Positions 9,500 to 17,832 of a DNA stretch of 64,000 nt are shown here, in pieces. Below the pieces are notes generated by a model that had not been told where the DNA came from, did not search any database, and worked only from the letters and a program-made list of their open reading frames with translations. The stretch is from FEN-1139 sp038207155 (GTDB lineage: Bacteria > Myxococcota_A > Polyangia > Polyangiales > Polyangiaceae), in the NCBI GenBank assembly GCA_038207155.1, contig JBBRAB010000005.1, positions 62,001-126,000 on the forward strand. The letters run 5' to 3'. Positions within the stretch are counted from its first letter, which is position 1; every line of letters starts with the position of its first letter. Position numbers and translations under genes: made by a program.

Positions 9500-10954
9500 A
9501 TGGCTGACATCGTTGACACGTTCGAGGTTGCGACCGACTTTGTTCGCCTGGAAACGCTGGGCGGACTCTCGCTCGGGCCCCTCGAAGGCGCGTACCAAAC
9601 GCTGTTTGCCGAGGTGCTCGACGACGGGGTCATCACCGCTGAAGAGCGTCAGCGTCTCGAGCAAGCGGCTGACAATCTTGGGCTCGATCGCGCGCGCCTC
9701 GGGCACCTCGAGCAGGCCATGCTCGGGGCCTTCGAGTCGCGCCATCGAGTGCGTGTGGTCGAGGAGTACGAACGCGTCGGCGTCCAGCCTTCGAGCGAGC
9801 TCGATTCCGTCGCTGCCCTGCAGGCTCGCATTGCGGAACTCGAGGCGCGCGTGCGCGAGCTCGAGTCCGAGCTTCGGCGGGTGCAGTCGACGGTCGCGGT
9901 CGAAGTGGACCTCACGAGTCTCGAGGAGGAGCCGCTTGGAAGTGAGCTCGATCCCGAGCTGGCGTGGCGTCGCCTGCGTCACGATCCGGCCAATCCGGCG
10001 GCGCTGCGGGAGCTGCGTCTCTCGCTGACGTCTCCCGAGGAGGCCGCGCGCTGTGATTTCATCGATCAGTCCTTGGTTTGTCTCGGCGTGGCCACTGAGG
10101 AGGAGCGCCAGCGAGTGCTCGCGCAGCAATCAAGCGTCTCGCAGCGTCCGAAGTCGGCACTCATCCCGGGCGCTTGGGCGGGGCTCGCTCACCCGGAGCT
10201 TGAGCCCACCACCGGGGCGATTCTTGGGATCATCGCACCCGCTGTCCTGCTCGGGCGCGTCACGGTGCTCAATCGCGATAAGGCGCTCTATCAGCCCAAG
10301 CCCGACTCAGCCGCTGATCCCGCGACCTCCACGGTCAGCGCGGTACGCGCACTGGGCTGGGCTGCAACCATCCTTGGGCTCGGCGCCCCGGCGATTCACG
10401 TCGATCGTGAGCATGCGGGAGGCTACCTTCACGCGGCCGGGCTGCCCCCGAAGTCCATTCTCGGTCAGGCCGTCTTGAGCGGGCGCAGTCAGACTGAGTT
10501 AGCGTTTCTCGCGGGTCGGCACCTAGCCTACTATCGTCCGGAGCATTACATCCGAACGCTATTGCCGGCCGTCACGGATCTCGAGGATCTCTTTCTGGCT
10601 GCACTCACCGTGGGTAATCCCGCGTTGCCGCTTGCGACGGAGGTTAAGCGACGCGTGGCACCGATCGCCCAAGCGCTCGAGCCGATGCTCGAGCAGCGTC
10701 AGCTCGACGAGCTGCGAGCAGCGCTAGCCCGTTTCGTCGAGGAAGGGGGGCGCACGAATCTGCAGCGCTGGGGCGCGGCGGTCGAGAAGACGGCTTGCCG
10801 GGCGGGGTTGCTCTTGACCGGTGACCTCGTGGCCGCGGCCTCAGTGCTCGAGGTCGAGGCCGGACCGCGCAGCGAACAGCTCCTGGACCTGATTGCCTTC
10901 GCAACTAGTTCCGCACACCACCGCCTGCGTGCCGAGCTCGGCCTGAATGGCTGA
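9500..10954 (+). CDS. Unknown protein with TerB-like N-terminus and coiled coil
   Basis: A 484-residue soluble protein. Residues ~20-70 (EGAYQTLFAEVLDDGVITAEE, then RLEQAADNLGLD) resemble the TerB-like helical module, in which a DG.I...E turn follows a helix. Residues ~105-135 form a heptad-rich coiled coil (ARIAELEARVRELESELRRV). The C-terminal half carries a distinctive stretch ELAFLAGRHLAYYRPEHYIRTLLP and a following DLEDLFLAAL helix, which I recall from uncharacterised myxobacterial proteins but cannot assign a function. No signal peptide or membrane span is seen. GGAG is five bases before ATG 9500. It follows the VWA lipoprotein closely. Confidence 0.75.
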   Translation: MADIVDTFEVATDFVRLETLGGLSLGPLEGAYQTLFAEVLDDGVITAEERQRLEQAADNLGLDRARLGHLEQAMLGAFESRHRVRVVEEYERVGVQPSSELDSVAALQARIAELEARVRELESELRRVQSTVAVEVDLTSLEEEPLGSELDPELAWRRLRHDPANPAALRELRLSLTSPEEAARCDFIDQSLVCLGVATEEERQRVLAQQSSVSQRPKSALIPGAWAGLAHPELEPTTGAILGIIAPAVLLGRVTVLNRDKALYQPKPDSAADPATSTVSAVRALGWAATILGLGAPAIHVDREHAGGYLHAAGLPPKSILGQAVLSGRSQTELAFLAGRHLAYYRPEHYIRTLLPAVTDLEDLFLAALTVGNPALPLATEVKRRVAPIAQALEPMLEQRQLDELRAALARFVEEGGRTNLQRWGAAVEKTACRAGLLLTGDLVAAASVLEVEAGPRSEQLLDLIAFATSSAHHRLRAELGLNG

Positions 10955-11002
10955 ATGCGCCGCGAACCAGCCGGTTAGGTCCGGCTGGACGGTGGGTTGA
11001 GC

Positions 11003-11019
11003 TGCGGGTTTCCCGCAGA
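11003..11019 (+). terminator. Hairpin after the TerB-like gene
   Basis: CTGCGGG (11003-11009), loop TTT, CCCGCAG (11013-11019). A perfect 7-bp stem in the 118-base gap between two plus-strand genes. No strong T-run follows, so termination is only suggested. Confidence 0.3.
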
Positions 11020-11072
11020 TTCCTGGTGCGACGCGCCTGTCATCTAGACTAACCTCTCGGCAGAGGTGCCCA

Positions 11073-13076
11073 GTGTGGCGACCAGAGAGCGCAGACCACA
11101 GGAACCCCAAGCTTGAAGCCGCAGCGCATCTGATCGGGGATTTTCTGGCGGCCGCGCCGTTTGGTCTCCTGATCGTCGGTCGGGACCTGCGCTGTCTCAC
11201 GTCGAACGCCAGCTTCGGTGGGTTGGTGCGCGAGACCTACGATGAGGCGCGGATCAGTGGGCGCAGCCTGCCGCCCCTCAAGGCCGCCGAGACCGATGCT
11301 TTCGAACGCGCACTGGCGGGGGAGGTGGTGGTTCTCGAGACCGATTCCCCTCCGTTGGTCGGGGTCGTCGGGCGTAGCTGGAGACTGTATTTTCTGCCGA
11401 TCACAGCAGAGGACGGTCTCGCTGTCGGCGTAATTTTCGAAGACATCACCGAAGGGCGCCTGGCCACCGACGCGTTTCAGGCCTCTGAGCAGCGCTTTCG
11501 TCTGTTGGTCGACCATGCGGGTGACGGTATCCTCGTGCACCGCGCGCGTATCGTGCTCTATGCCAACGCGGAGGCGGTGCGGCTGCTCGGATATCCGGGG
11601 GCTGACGAGCTCGTGGGGCGTTCCGTCGACGAGTTGCTTTCACGCGGGCCAGCTCGCAGCTCGGAGGGCTCAGTCGAGGTGACAACGCCCCACGACGCCT
11701 GGCTCATCAAGCAAGATGGCAGCTTGCTGTTGGCGGAGTGTCGTCAGTCGAGCGCCCCGCTGGACGAGGGCGAGGCCGGGTTTCTCTTTTTTCGCGATGT
11801 CGGGGAGCGTCGCCGTCAAACCAGGCGCCGCGAGCTGGCGCGGCGCATTGAGTCCTTATCGCGCCTGAGTACGTCACTCGGGGCTGAGTTGATGTTTTTG
11901 TCGGCGCGAGTCCGGCGCTGGGCGGCGCGAATTGGAGCCCAATCCGAGACCTCTGAGCCGGCCAGTGAGGGCCTGCTCGCGCTTGCCGACGACATGCAGC
12001 AGCGTGCCGGGGACCTGGAAATCGAGAACAACGCCGCCCGTCGCGTCGTCACTTACGGACGCGTAGCGACGCTCGCCGAGCGTCTGGATGCGGCTCTGAC
12101 GCAGCCAGACGCTCCGACGCTCAATCGGGGTTTCGTGCTCGATCTGGTTCCCACCGATAGCTACTTCGGCATGCCGCTCGAGCCGCTGATTCGCTCGCTG
12201 GTCCGGCTCGTGGTGGCGGCTGACCGCGCTAGCTCGGCTCAAGCACATCCAGTGCATCTCGCGGGCCGTCTGCGCGTGACCGAGGACAATCCGCCGCTCT
12301 ACGTGCTCTCGATTTGCGCAGAATCGGCGGCACTGTCATCGCCCCCTCGCTCGGCTGCGGGGCTGCCGTACTCGTCTTGGGAGCGGGGGACTGATCTCGA
12401 CGTGCTCGCTGCCCTGCATGAAGTCATCGTTGCCGGCGGCGCGGTGGACGTTGGCGTGGGGGAGGCGGGGGAGGTCGCGTTCGAGCTGGAATTGCCTTTG
12501 GAACAGCGCGAGCCCGGTCGCGTGGGTTCGCTCGTCAGCATGCAGGTCGCCATGGCTTCGCTCACTGAGGTGGCTCCAGCGCGCGACAGCTACGGGCCGG
12601 ACAACAGTTCCCTCATTCCGTCCGTCGAGCCCGTGCTGCTCGAATTCACCCCGACAACCTCGGCGGCTCCGGCCGATCCCGCTGGCTCTCCGCGCATTTT
12701 GCTGTGCGACGACGAGACGCGGCTCACCGCATTGACGGCGGGGCTACTGCGTGAATACGGCTACGAGGTGGACACTGCCTGCTCGGGTCGCGAGGCGGTG
12801 GTTCAGATGTCGGCGACGAAGTACGAGGTAGTCGTGCTGGACGTCAACCTGCCTGGGGAGGACGCGCTGGAGATTGCGCGCGCACTCGTCGCGGTTGCGC
12901 CCGTGGTGATCGTGCTCTCGAGCGGGTTCGCAGAGGAGGACGTGTCGTCGGATCTCCTGACCGCGCCAGGTGTTTCCGCGTTTCTATCAAAACCATTCAC
13001 GGTCGATGTGCTGGTTGGCACGATCGAGCGCGCACGGGCTGAGCGGCGACTCTCCGCTGGCATTCAGCGATTTTAG
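11073..13076 (+). CDS. PAS-PAS-degenerate kinase-receiver protein
   Basis: A 667-residue cytoplasmic protein. Two PAS domains cover about residues 20-125 and 139-245 (SEQRFRLLVDHAGDGILVHR starts the second). The middle region has the size and order of a histidine-kinase core. However, the expected H-box (GVAHDFNN type) reads SLGAELMFL without histidine, the N-box reads LIRSLVRLVVAADRA without its asparagines, and no DxGxG box is found; only a G2-like LAALHEVIVAGGAVDV remains. The C-terminal receiver (541-660) looks intact: CDDE, VVLDVNLPG (phosphoacceptor Asp, ~589) and SKPF. So it likely acts as a sensory scaffold or receiver output rather than an active kinase. GTG 11073 has AGAGG upstream. 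It converges with the HTH/pseudo-receiver gene. Confidence 0.8.
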   Translation: MWRPESADHRNPKLEAAAHLIGDFLAAAPFGLLIVGRDLRCLTSNASFGGLVRETYDEARISGRSLPPLKAAETDAFERALAGEVVVLETDSPPLVGVVGRSWRLYFLPITAEDGLAVGVIFEDITEGRLATDAFQASEQRFRLLVDHAGDGILVHRARIVLYANAEAVRLLGYPGADELVGRSVDELLSRGPARSSEGSVEVTTPHDAWLIKQDGSLLLAECRQSSAPLDEGEAGFLFFRDVGERRRQTRRRELARRIESLSRLSTSLGAELMFLSARVRRWAARIGAQSETSEPASEGLLALADDMQQRAGDLEIENNAARRVVTYGRVATLAERLDAALTQPDAPTLNRGFVLDLVPTDSYFGMPLEPLIRSLVRLVVAADRASSAQAHPVHLAGRLRVTEDNPPLYVLSICAESAALSSPPRSAAGLPYSSWERGTDLDVLAALHEVIVAGGAVDVGVGEAGEVAFELELPLEQREPGRVGSLVSMQVAMASLTEVAPARDSYGPDNSSLIPSVEPVLLEFTPTTSAAPADPAGSPRILLCDDETRLTALTAGLLREYGYEVDTACSGREAVVQMSATKYEVVVLDVNLPGEDALEIARALVAVAPVVIVLSSGFAEEDVSSDLLTAPGVSAFLSKPFTVDVLVGTIERARAERRLSAGIQRF

Positions 13077-13130
13077 CCTCTGGAAACAGAGTCGGCGGGT
13101 GTGGCGGTCGAGCCACGGCGCGGGCTGCTG

Positions 13131-13718
13131 CTAGCGGGACGAGCTTGCCAGTCGAGCGGGACTTGGGGCCCGGAGGTGAGCCGCGAGCGACTCCGGTTCC
13201 AGGGGAGCGTCGAGGATCACGCTGACGCCGCTGGCAAGCAGGGCAGCATCTCTGTCTTGGTGTTGCGGATCACGTAAAACGTACAGCTGGGCAGTGGCTA
13301 GCCGTGCGGAGCGGGTGAGCTGCTCACAAAGCGCCACCGGCTCGATCCCGGTGAGAGCGGCGTCGAGCACGACGTAGTCCGGGACTCCGTCAGCCAGCAC
13401 CAGCATGGCATCGACGATCCCGGTCGCGACTGTTAGCTCAACCACGGCACCCGACTGGGCTAGGCTCTGTTCGAGGTTCTGGCCGAGGGCAGGCGAATCA
13501 CTGATCAGCAGGAGGCGTTGCGGGCTGCCGAGCTCGGACGGCACCGGCATGCGATGCGCCTTGAGAAACGCCGTCAGCGAATCCCGTTCGATTCGGCGAT
13601 GTCCGCCCGGGGTCCGATGGGCCAGAATCCAGCCGCGGTCCACCCATGACAAGACCGTCGAAGGACTTGCGCCTACGAACCGAGCAACTTGGTGAGTGGT
13701 GAGATAGGTTCTTCCCAC
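13131..13718 (-). CDS. MerR-like HTH protein fused to a degenerate receiver
   Basis: A 195-residue protein. Residues 4-55 are a MerR/excisionase-type helix-turn-helix (YLTTHQVARFVGASPSTVLSWVD, then RTPGGHRRI) as in BldC-like regulators. Residues 68-180 follow the receiver pattern: LLLISDSPALGQNL, DYVVLDAALTG, LYVLRD and VILDAPL. The phosphorylatable Asp119 is retained, but one acidic residue of the pocket is Ser73, the switch Thr/Ser position is Arg, and the conserved Lys is Asp170. Phosphorylation in the usual way is therefore doubtful. Start GTG 13718 is the first possible start in the frame. It lies 35 bases after a small CxxC protein on the same strand, so the two are probably one operon. 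Confidence 0.8.
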   Translation of the reverse strand: MGRTYLTTHQVARFVGASPSTVLSWVDRGWILAHRTPGGHRRIERDSLTAFLKAHRMPVPSELGSPQRLLLISDSPALGQNLEQSLAQSGAVVELTVATGIVDAMLVLADGVPDYVVLDAALTGIEPVALCEQLTRSARLATAQLYVLRDPQHQDRDAALLASGVSVILDAPLEPESLAAHLRAPSPARLASSSR

Positions 13719-13753
13719 GCAGTCGCTAACTACGGGAAATTCATGCCGTGACT

Positions 13754-14014
13754 TTAGGGGGAGACCGAACTCGCTTCGCCAACCCAGCTACAAATCTGAC
13801 GGCCAAAGGACCTAAGGACGGTGCGACCGCAAAAAGGGCAGGCAAACCCGACGTCGACGGAAGCTACCTGGAGCGACAACCGTTGGGCCCCGGCGGGCTC
13901 CTGTCGTCCGAAGCGGTCTTTCGCCGTTCCACCGAGCACTCGGAACTGTTCGTCGACGGTGGCGAGCAGCTGGGCCTGACACTCACAGGAGGATTCGAGG
14001 GTAGCGGTTCTCAC
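13754..14014 (-). CDS. Small CxxC (putative zinc-ribbon-like) protein
   Basis: An 86-residue protein of unknown function. It has CEC at residues 10-12 and a CPFC motif near residue 59, followed by GRTVLRSFGRQIC, a Cys pattern suited to zinc binding. The GTG start at 14014 has AAGGA nine bases upstream. Codon use strongly favours C/G in third position, unlike the overlapping plus-strand frame. It lies directly upstream of the HTH/pseudo-receiver gene, so a shared regulatory role is plausible but not shown. No known family was recognised. Confidence 0.6.
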   Translation of the reverse strand: MRTATLESSCECQAQLLATVDEQFRVLGGTAKDRFGRQEPAGAQRLSLQVASVDVGFACPFCGRTVLRSFGRQICSWVGEASSVSP

Positions 14015-14160
14015 TTCGGTGTTTCCTTGGGAGGCGACTCGCCGAGCCCAAGGGACGTCCTAATGTCACCGCCTGCTCTGGTCAACGGCGAACTCTTCCG
14101 GCCGGCGCCGAGGCAGGAATCGCGGCGCTTGGCGGACGACGGCCGACACGCTTTTTCCTG

Positions 14161-14188
14161 TTGCCAGGCAGGTTCCCTCGACTATGCT
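14161..14188 (+). promoter_or_regulatory. Probable promoter of tRNA-Gly
   Basis: TTGCCA (14161-14166), 16-base spacer, TATGCT (14183-14188); the tRNA begins 12 bases further on at 14200. A good match to a housekeeping sigma promoter for a stable RNA gene. Confidence 0.55.
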
Positions 14189-14199
14189 GCGCCTCGCCT

Positions 14200-14272
14200 G
14201 CGGGAGTAGCTCAGCTGGTAGAGCACGAGCTTCCCAAGCTCGGGGTCGCGGGTTCGATTCCCGTCTCCCGCT
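14200..14272 (+). tRNA. tRNA-Gly (anticodon CCC)
   Basis: The acceptor stem is GCGGGAG (14200-14206) with CTCCCGC (14265-14271). D-arm GCTC/GAGC. The anticodon stem CGAGC/GCTCG holds the loop TTCCCAA with anticodon CCC at 14233-14235. The T-arm is CGGGTTCGATTCCCG. The discriminator is T (14272), as usual for bacterial tRNA-Gly. CCA is not encoded. Confidence 0.96.
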
Positions 14273-14440
14273 CAGATTTGGCATCCAGTCGACAAGAGGT
14301 CGGAACCCCGGTTCCGGCCTCTTCGCGTATGCGCCATCGCAGCTGAGCTGCCTCGCGCAGCGCGGCCGGCGCGACTCGCTGCCCATGCAAAGGCTGGCTG
14401 GTGCGGCGTGGAAACGTCCTCGGCGCGCTACGCGCTGAAC

Positions 14441-14528
14441 GCACGCACGCGCGGGCGCGGACCGAACGCTCCGCGTCATCGCATCGCGAGCCGCGAAGGC
14501 GCACGCACGCGCGGGCGCGGGCCGAACG
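14441..14528. repeat. Two direct repeats of 28 bases, 60 bases apart
   Basis: GCACGCACGCGCGGGCGCGG at 14441-14460 recurs exactly at 14501-14520. Each copy is followed by (A/G)CCGAACG, giving 27 of 28 identical bases. They lie between tRNA-Gly and tRNA-Asp in a ~280-base stretch with no gene that I can support. Confidence 0.9.
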
Positions 14529-14551
14529 GCCTCGTCACGGGCACAAAATGC

Positions 14552-14659
<108 letters not shown>

Positions 14660-15035
14660 TTGTTTCGGATCGGCCCGAATCAGAGGACCGATGATTAGCA
14701 TTCGAGGAACCCCGTGCAAGGGAGAAAATGTCGAACCCCGTCAAGATCGGTCGGTCGGCAGAAAACTGAGCAATTCCAGGTGGCTAGCTGCGGAGATTCA
14801 GGCGGCCGCCCGGATTGGCCCCAGACGCGGGGTCGGCCCCAGGCGCCGGTCGCGGCCGATGTCCAAGCCAGGCTGGCGTAAGTCTCGAGCGACGGCGGGA
14901 CGATCGGCCCGGCCCCGCTTATGCGTGAAGCGGTGCGCGCCGTAGCCATGCGTAGGCCGAAGTCCTTTTGAGGCCTCACGCGATCCGCGGATCGAGCCCC
15001 AATTCACCCTTTGCAATGATTACCACGGTGGGCAC
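14660..15035. other. Intergenic region between tRNA-Asp and cheA
   Basis: 376 bases without a supportable gene. It holds a probable tRNA-Asp promoter on the minus strand (TTGCAC 14714-14719, 16-base spacer, TAATCA 14692-14697). It must also hold the upstream control of the che operon on the plus strand. Short open frames here have poor codon use and no recognisable motif. A GGTGGG ribosome binding site precedes the cheA ATG. Confidence 0.5.
14692..14719 (-). promoter_or_regulatory. Probable promoter of tRNA-Asp
   Basis: Minus strand TTGCAC (14719-14714), 16-base spacer, TAATCA (14697-14692), about 32 bases before the tRNA 5' end. It has the same -35 box and spacing as the tRNA-Lys promoter. 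Confidence 0.4.
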
Positions 15036-17342
15036 ATGAGCGAGACTGACGAGGTACTCAACGAGTTCTTGGTGGAGAGCTCGGAACTGCTCGATCGAGC
15101 CGAGCAGGACCTGATGCAGCTCGAAAAGGGCACTGCTAACAAGGAGAGCCTAGCGAGCATCTTCCGCAGCGTCCACACCATCAAGGGCACCGCCGGCTTC
15201 TTCAGTTTCAGTAAGCTCCAAGGGCTGACGCACGCCGGCGAAAACGTGCTCGGACGCCTGCGCGACGGGCACTTGACCCCGACGCCGCACATCGTAACGA
15301 CCCTGCTTCAGGTGGCTGACTCCTCCCGTAAAATGCTGCAGGCCATCGAGGCGCACGGCACCGACGGTGACAACGACTACGCCGAACTCGTCGCAGTGCT
15401 CGCGGCCATCCTGGCTGGCCAGGCTTCAGCGCCCGTTGCCGCTCCCGTCCTCGCGCCCCCTGCCGCCGTCCTCGCGCCCCCTGCCGCCGTCGCGGCGCCG
15501 CAGGCCCCAGCGGGAGCCGCGCCCGTCGCATCGGTTGCGGCCGTTCCATCCTCCGTCCGCGTCGAGCCACGCCCGCCGTCACATCATCCCACTGCCGCGA
15601 AGGCTGAGGCTGCTGAGCCCGCCGACGCCGGAAGCAAAGACGCTCTCGCACTCTCCGCCTCCAATAATTCTATCCGTGTGGATGTCGGGCAGCTTGAAAA
15701 GCTGATGAATCTGGTCGGGGAACTCGTTCTAACGAGAAACCAAATCCTGCAGCTGATGTCGAACAAAGAGGACGCAATCTTTACGACTGTGTCCCAGCGA
15801 CTCAACCTCATCACTACCGAGCTCCAAGAGGGCGTGATGAAGGCTCGCATGCAGCCGATCGACAATGTGTGGAGCAAGTTTCCTCGCGTTGTTCGTGATC
15901 TTGCCATGGAAACCGGCAAGCGCGTGCGCATCGAGATGGAAGGGCGTGACACTGAGCTGGACCGCACCATCATTGAAGCGATCAAGGACCCGCTGACGCA
16001 CATTGTTCGCAACGCCATCGATCATGGGATCGAGCGGCCCGAGCTTCGCCGCGCGACCGGCAAATCGGAGGAAGCACGCCTGTTTCTGCGCGCTTATCAC
16101 GAAGGCGGCCAGGTCAACATCGAGATCTCGGACGATGGTGGTGGGATCGACGTTGAACGCGTTCGGCTCAAGGCGATCGATCGGGGTTTGATATCTGTCG
16201 AGTCATCGGCTCACATGACCGAACGCGAGATCATCGCGTACATCTTTCAGCCCGGATTCTCCACTGCCAACAAAGTCACGAACGTCTCAGGGCGTGGCGT
16301 TGGGATGGATGTCGTCAAGACCAACATCGAGAAAATTGGCGGAACCGTCGACATTCAGAGTCGTCAGGGTCTCGGAACGACGCTCAAGATCAAGATTCCG
16401 CTCACCCTAGCCATTATTCCGGCCCTAATCATCACGACGGGCGGAGACCGTTTTGCGATTCCGCAAGTGAGCCTGCTCGAGCTCGTTCGGCTGGAGGCGG
16501 ACAACGCCAAACGGGCGATCGAGATCATCCACGGGACGCCTGTCTATCGACTGCGTGGCAACCTACTACCGCTCGTGTACCTCAACGCGACGATGGGCGT
16601 CGAGTCGCGCCCCTGTGAGGACGAAGCGACGAGTATCGTGGTGCTCCAAGCCGACGACCGACAATTTGGACTCGTGGTGGACGACGTCAATGACACCGAG
16701 GAAATCGTCGTAAAACCCCTCGGAAAGCTGCTCAAGGGCATCACCGTCTTTGCGGGCGCGACGATCATGGGCGACGGGCGAGTTGCCTTGATTCTCGACG
16801 TGCTCGGGTTGGCGCAGAAAGCCCGCGTTGTGTCCGAGGTTCAAGAGCGCGCCATGAAGGAGAAAAACCTGCATGGCCAGGCCGCGCAGGACGAGCGGCA
16901 GACGCTGTTGCTCTTGGGTGCTCCCGACGATGGACGTCTGGCTGTCCCGCTTGAGATGGTTTCCCGGCTCGAGGAAATCCAAGTCTCCACCATCGAACGA
17001 GTCGGCTCAGGTGAAGTGGTCCAGTACCGCGGGGATATCCTGCCTTTGACTCGCCTGACCTCCCTGCTTTCGGAGCGTCGCAAGCGCGCGCGTGCCCCGA
17101 AACGCGTGGTGGACGAGGTCGACAAGCTTCACGTCGTGGTGGTTTCCCGCCAAGGACGAACGATTGGGCTCGTGGTCGAGCGAATCCTCGACATTGTTGA
17201 AGAGCACGTGGTGCTTCACACCATCGGCCCACGCCGCGGGGTGCAGGGTTCCGCCGTGATTCAAGGTCGGGTCACCGAACTGCTCGACATTGATGGCCTG
17301 CTCGCGCTGGAAGACGATGCAAGACTGGGAGGTGTGGCGTGA
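15036..17342 (+). CDS. cheA: Chemotaxis histidine kinase CheA with two C-terminal CheW domains
   Basis: A 768-residue kinase. P1/HPt domain with SVHTIKGTAGFF (phosphoacceptor His47). An Ala/Pro-rich linker (~130-205) partly made of a 21-base tandem repeat; no CheY-binding P2 domain is visible. P3 dimerisation helices start near VGQLEKLMNLVGELVL (~212). The P4 ATPase has HIVRNAIDHGIE (N-box), DDGGGIDVER (G1), FQPGFSTA (F) and GRGVGMDVVK (G2). A first CheW-like P5 (~470-600) and a second CheW-like domain (~620-765) follow. It would phosphorylate the CheY and CheB encoded downstream. It overlaps cheW by four bases (GTGA), and a GGTGGG site precedes ATG 15036. No receptor gene is nearby. Confidence 0.95.
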   Translation: MSETDEVLNEFLVESSELLDRAEQDLMQLEKGTANKESLASIFRSVHTIKGTAGFFSFSKLQGLTHAGENVLGRLRDGHLTPTPHIVTTLLQVADSSRKMLQAIEAHGTDGDNDYAELVAVLAAILAGQASAPVAAPVLAPPAAVLAPPAAVAAPQAPAGAAPVASVAAVPSSVRVEPRPPSHHPTAAKAEAAEPADAGSKDALALSASNNSIRVDVGQLEKLMNLVGELVLTRNQILQLMSNKEDAIFTTVSQRLNLITTELQEGVMKARMQPIDNVWSKFPRVVRDLAMETGKRVRIEMEGRDTELDRTIIEAIKDPLTHIVRNAIDHGIERPELRRATGKSEEARLFLRAYHEGGQVNIEISDDGGGIDVERVRLKAIDRGLISVESSAHMTEREIIAYIFQPGFSTANKVTNVSGRGVGMDVVKTNIEKIGGTVDIQSRQGLGTTLKIKIPLTLAIIPALIITTGGDRFAIPQVSLLELVRLEADNAKRAIEIIHGTPVYRLRGNLLPLVYLNATMGVESRPCEDEATSIVVLQADDRQFGLVVDDVNDTEEIVVKPLGKLLKGITVFAGATIMGDGRVALILDVLGLAQKARVVSEVQERAMKEKNLHGQAAQDERQTLLLLGAPDDGRLAVPLEMVSRLEEIQVSTIERVGSGEVVQYRGDILPLTRLTSLLSERRKRARAPKRVVDEVDKLHVVVVSRQGRTIGLVVERILDIVEEHVVLHTIGPRRGVQGSAVIQGRVTELLDIDGLLALEDDARLGGVA
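15447..15488. repeat. Tandem 21-base repeat in the cheA linker
   Basis: Two exact copies of a 21-base unit (15447-15467 and 15468-15488) encoding a Val-Leu-Ala-Pro-Pro-Ala-Ala type heptapeptide in the flexible linker between the HPt and dimerisation domains of CheA. Confidence 0.9.
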
Positions 17343-17773
17343 GCGAGCTGCAACAACTGGCGACGTTTTACCTCGGCAACGAGTTCTTTGGGATCGAGGT
17401 CGAAAAGGTTCAGGAAGTCATTCGCTACCAGGAAATGACGCGGGTGCCGCTAGCTCCACCAGTCGTCAAAGGACTGATCAACCTGCGTGGACAAATCGTC
17501 ACCGCGCTCGATCTCCGAAAGCGACTTGGGCTGCCACCGTTGGCTGATGGCGAGCTACCCATGAACGTCGTGGTTCGCCATGAGGACGGCGCTTTGAGCC
17601 TACTGGTCGATGAGATCGGTGATGTGCTTGAGGTGGACGAGCAGAATTTTGAGCGACCCCCGGATACTCTGATCGGCCCGGCGCGCGAGCTATTTCGAGG
17701 CATCTACAAACTCAAGGATCGCCTGCTGGTGGTGCTGGATTTGGAGAAAGTTGCTCGCATCGCAGGCAGCTAG
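17339..17773 (+). CDS. cheW: Chemotaxis coupling protein CheW
   Basis: A 144-residue single CheW domain: FYLGNEFFGIEVEKVQEVI, then VKGLINLRGQIVTALDLRKRLGL and LSLLVDEIGDVLEVD. The NLRGQI-type loop is the family signature. It would link CheA to receptor arrays at the membrane. It is the usual length and has no extra domains. GTG at 17339 overlaps the cheA stop (GTGA), implying coupled translation. Confidence 0.94.
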   Translation: MSELQQLATFYLGNEFFGIEVEKVQEVIRYQEMTRVPLAPPVVKGLINLRGQIVTALDLRKRLGLPPLADGELPMNVVVRHEDGALSLLVDEIGDVLEVDEQNFERPPDTLIGPARELFRGIYKLKDRLLVVLDLEKVARIAGS

Positions 17774-17832
17774 GGCAACGCGCGGGCGCGGGCGCGGGTT
17801 AGCTGCACAGCGGCGGTGGGGTGAGGAATAAT

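Noticed and set aside
13748..14209. A 153-residue plus-strand frame over the small CxxC protein
   Set aside because: Third codon positions are poor in G/C compared with every real gene here, and the minus-strand frame has a good ribosome binding site, typical codon use and a Cys motif.
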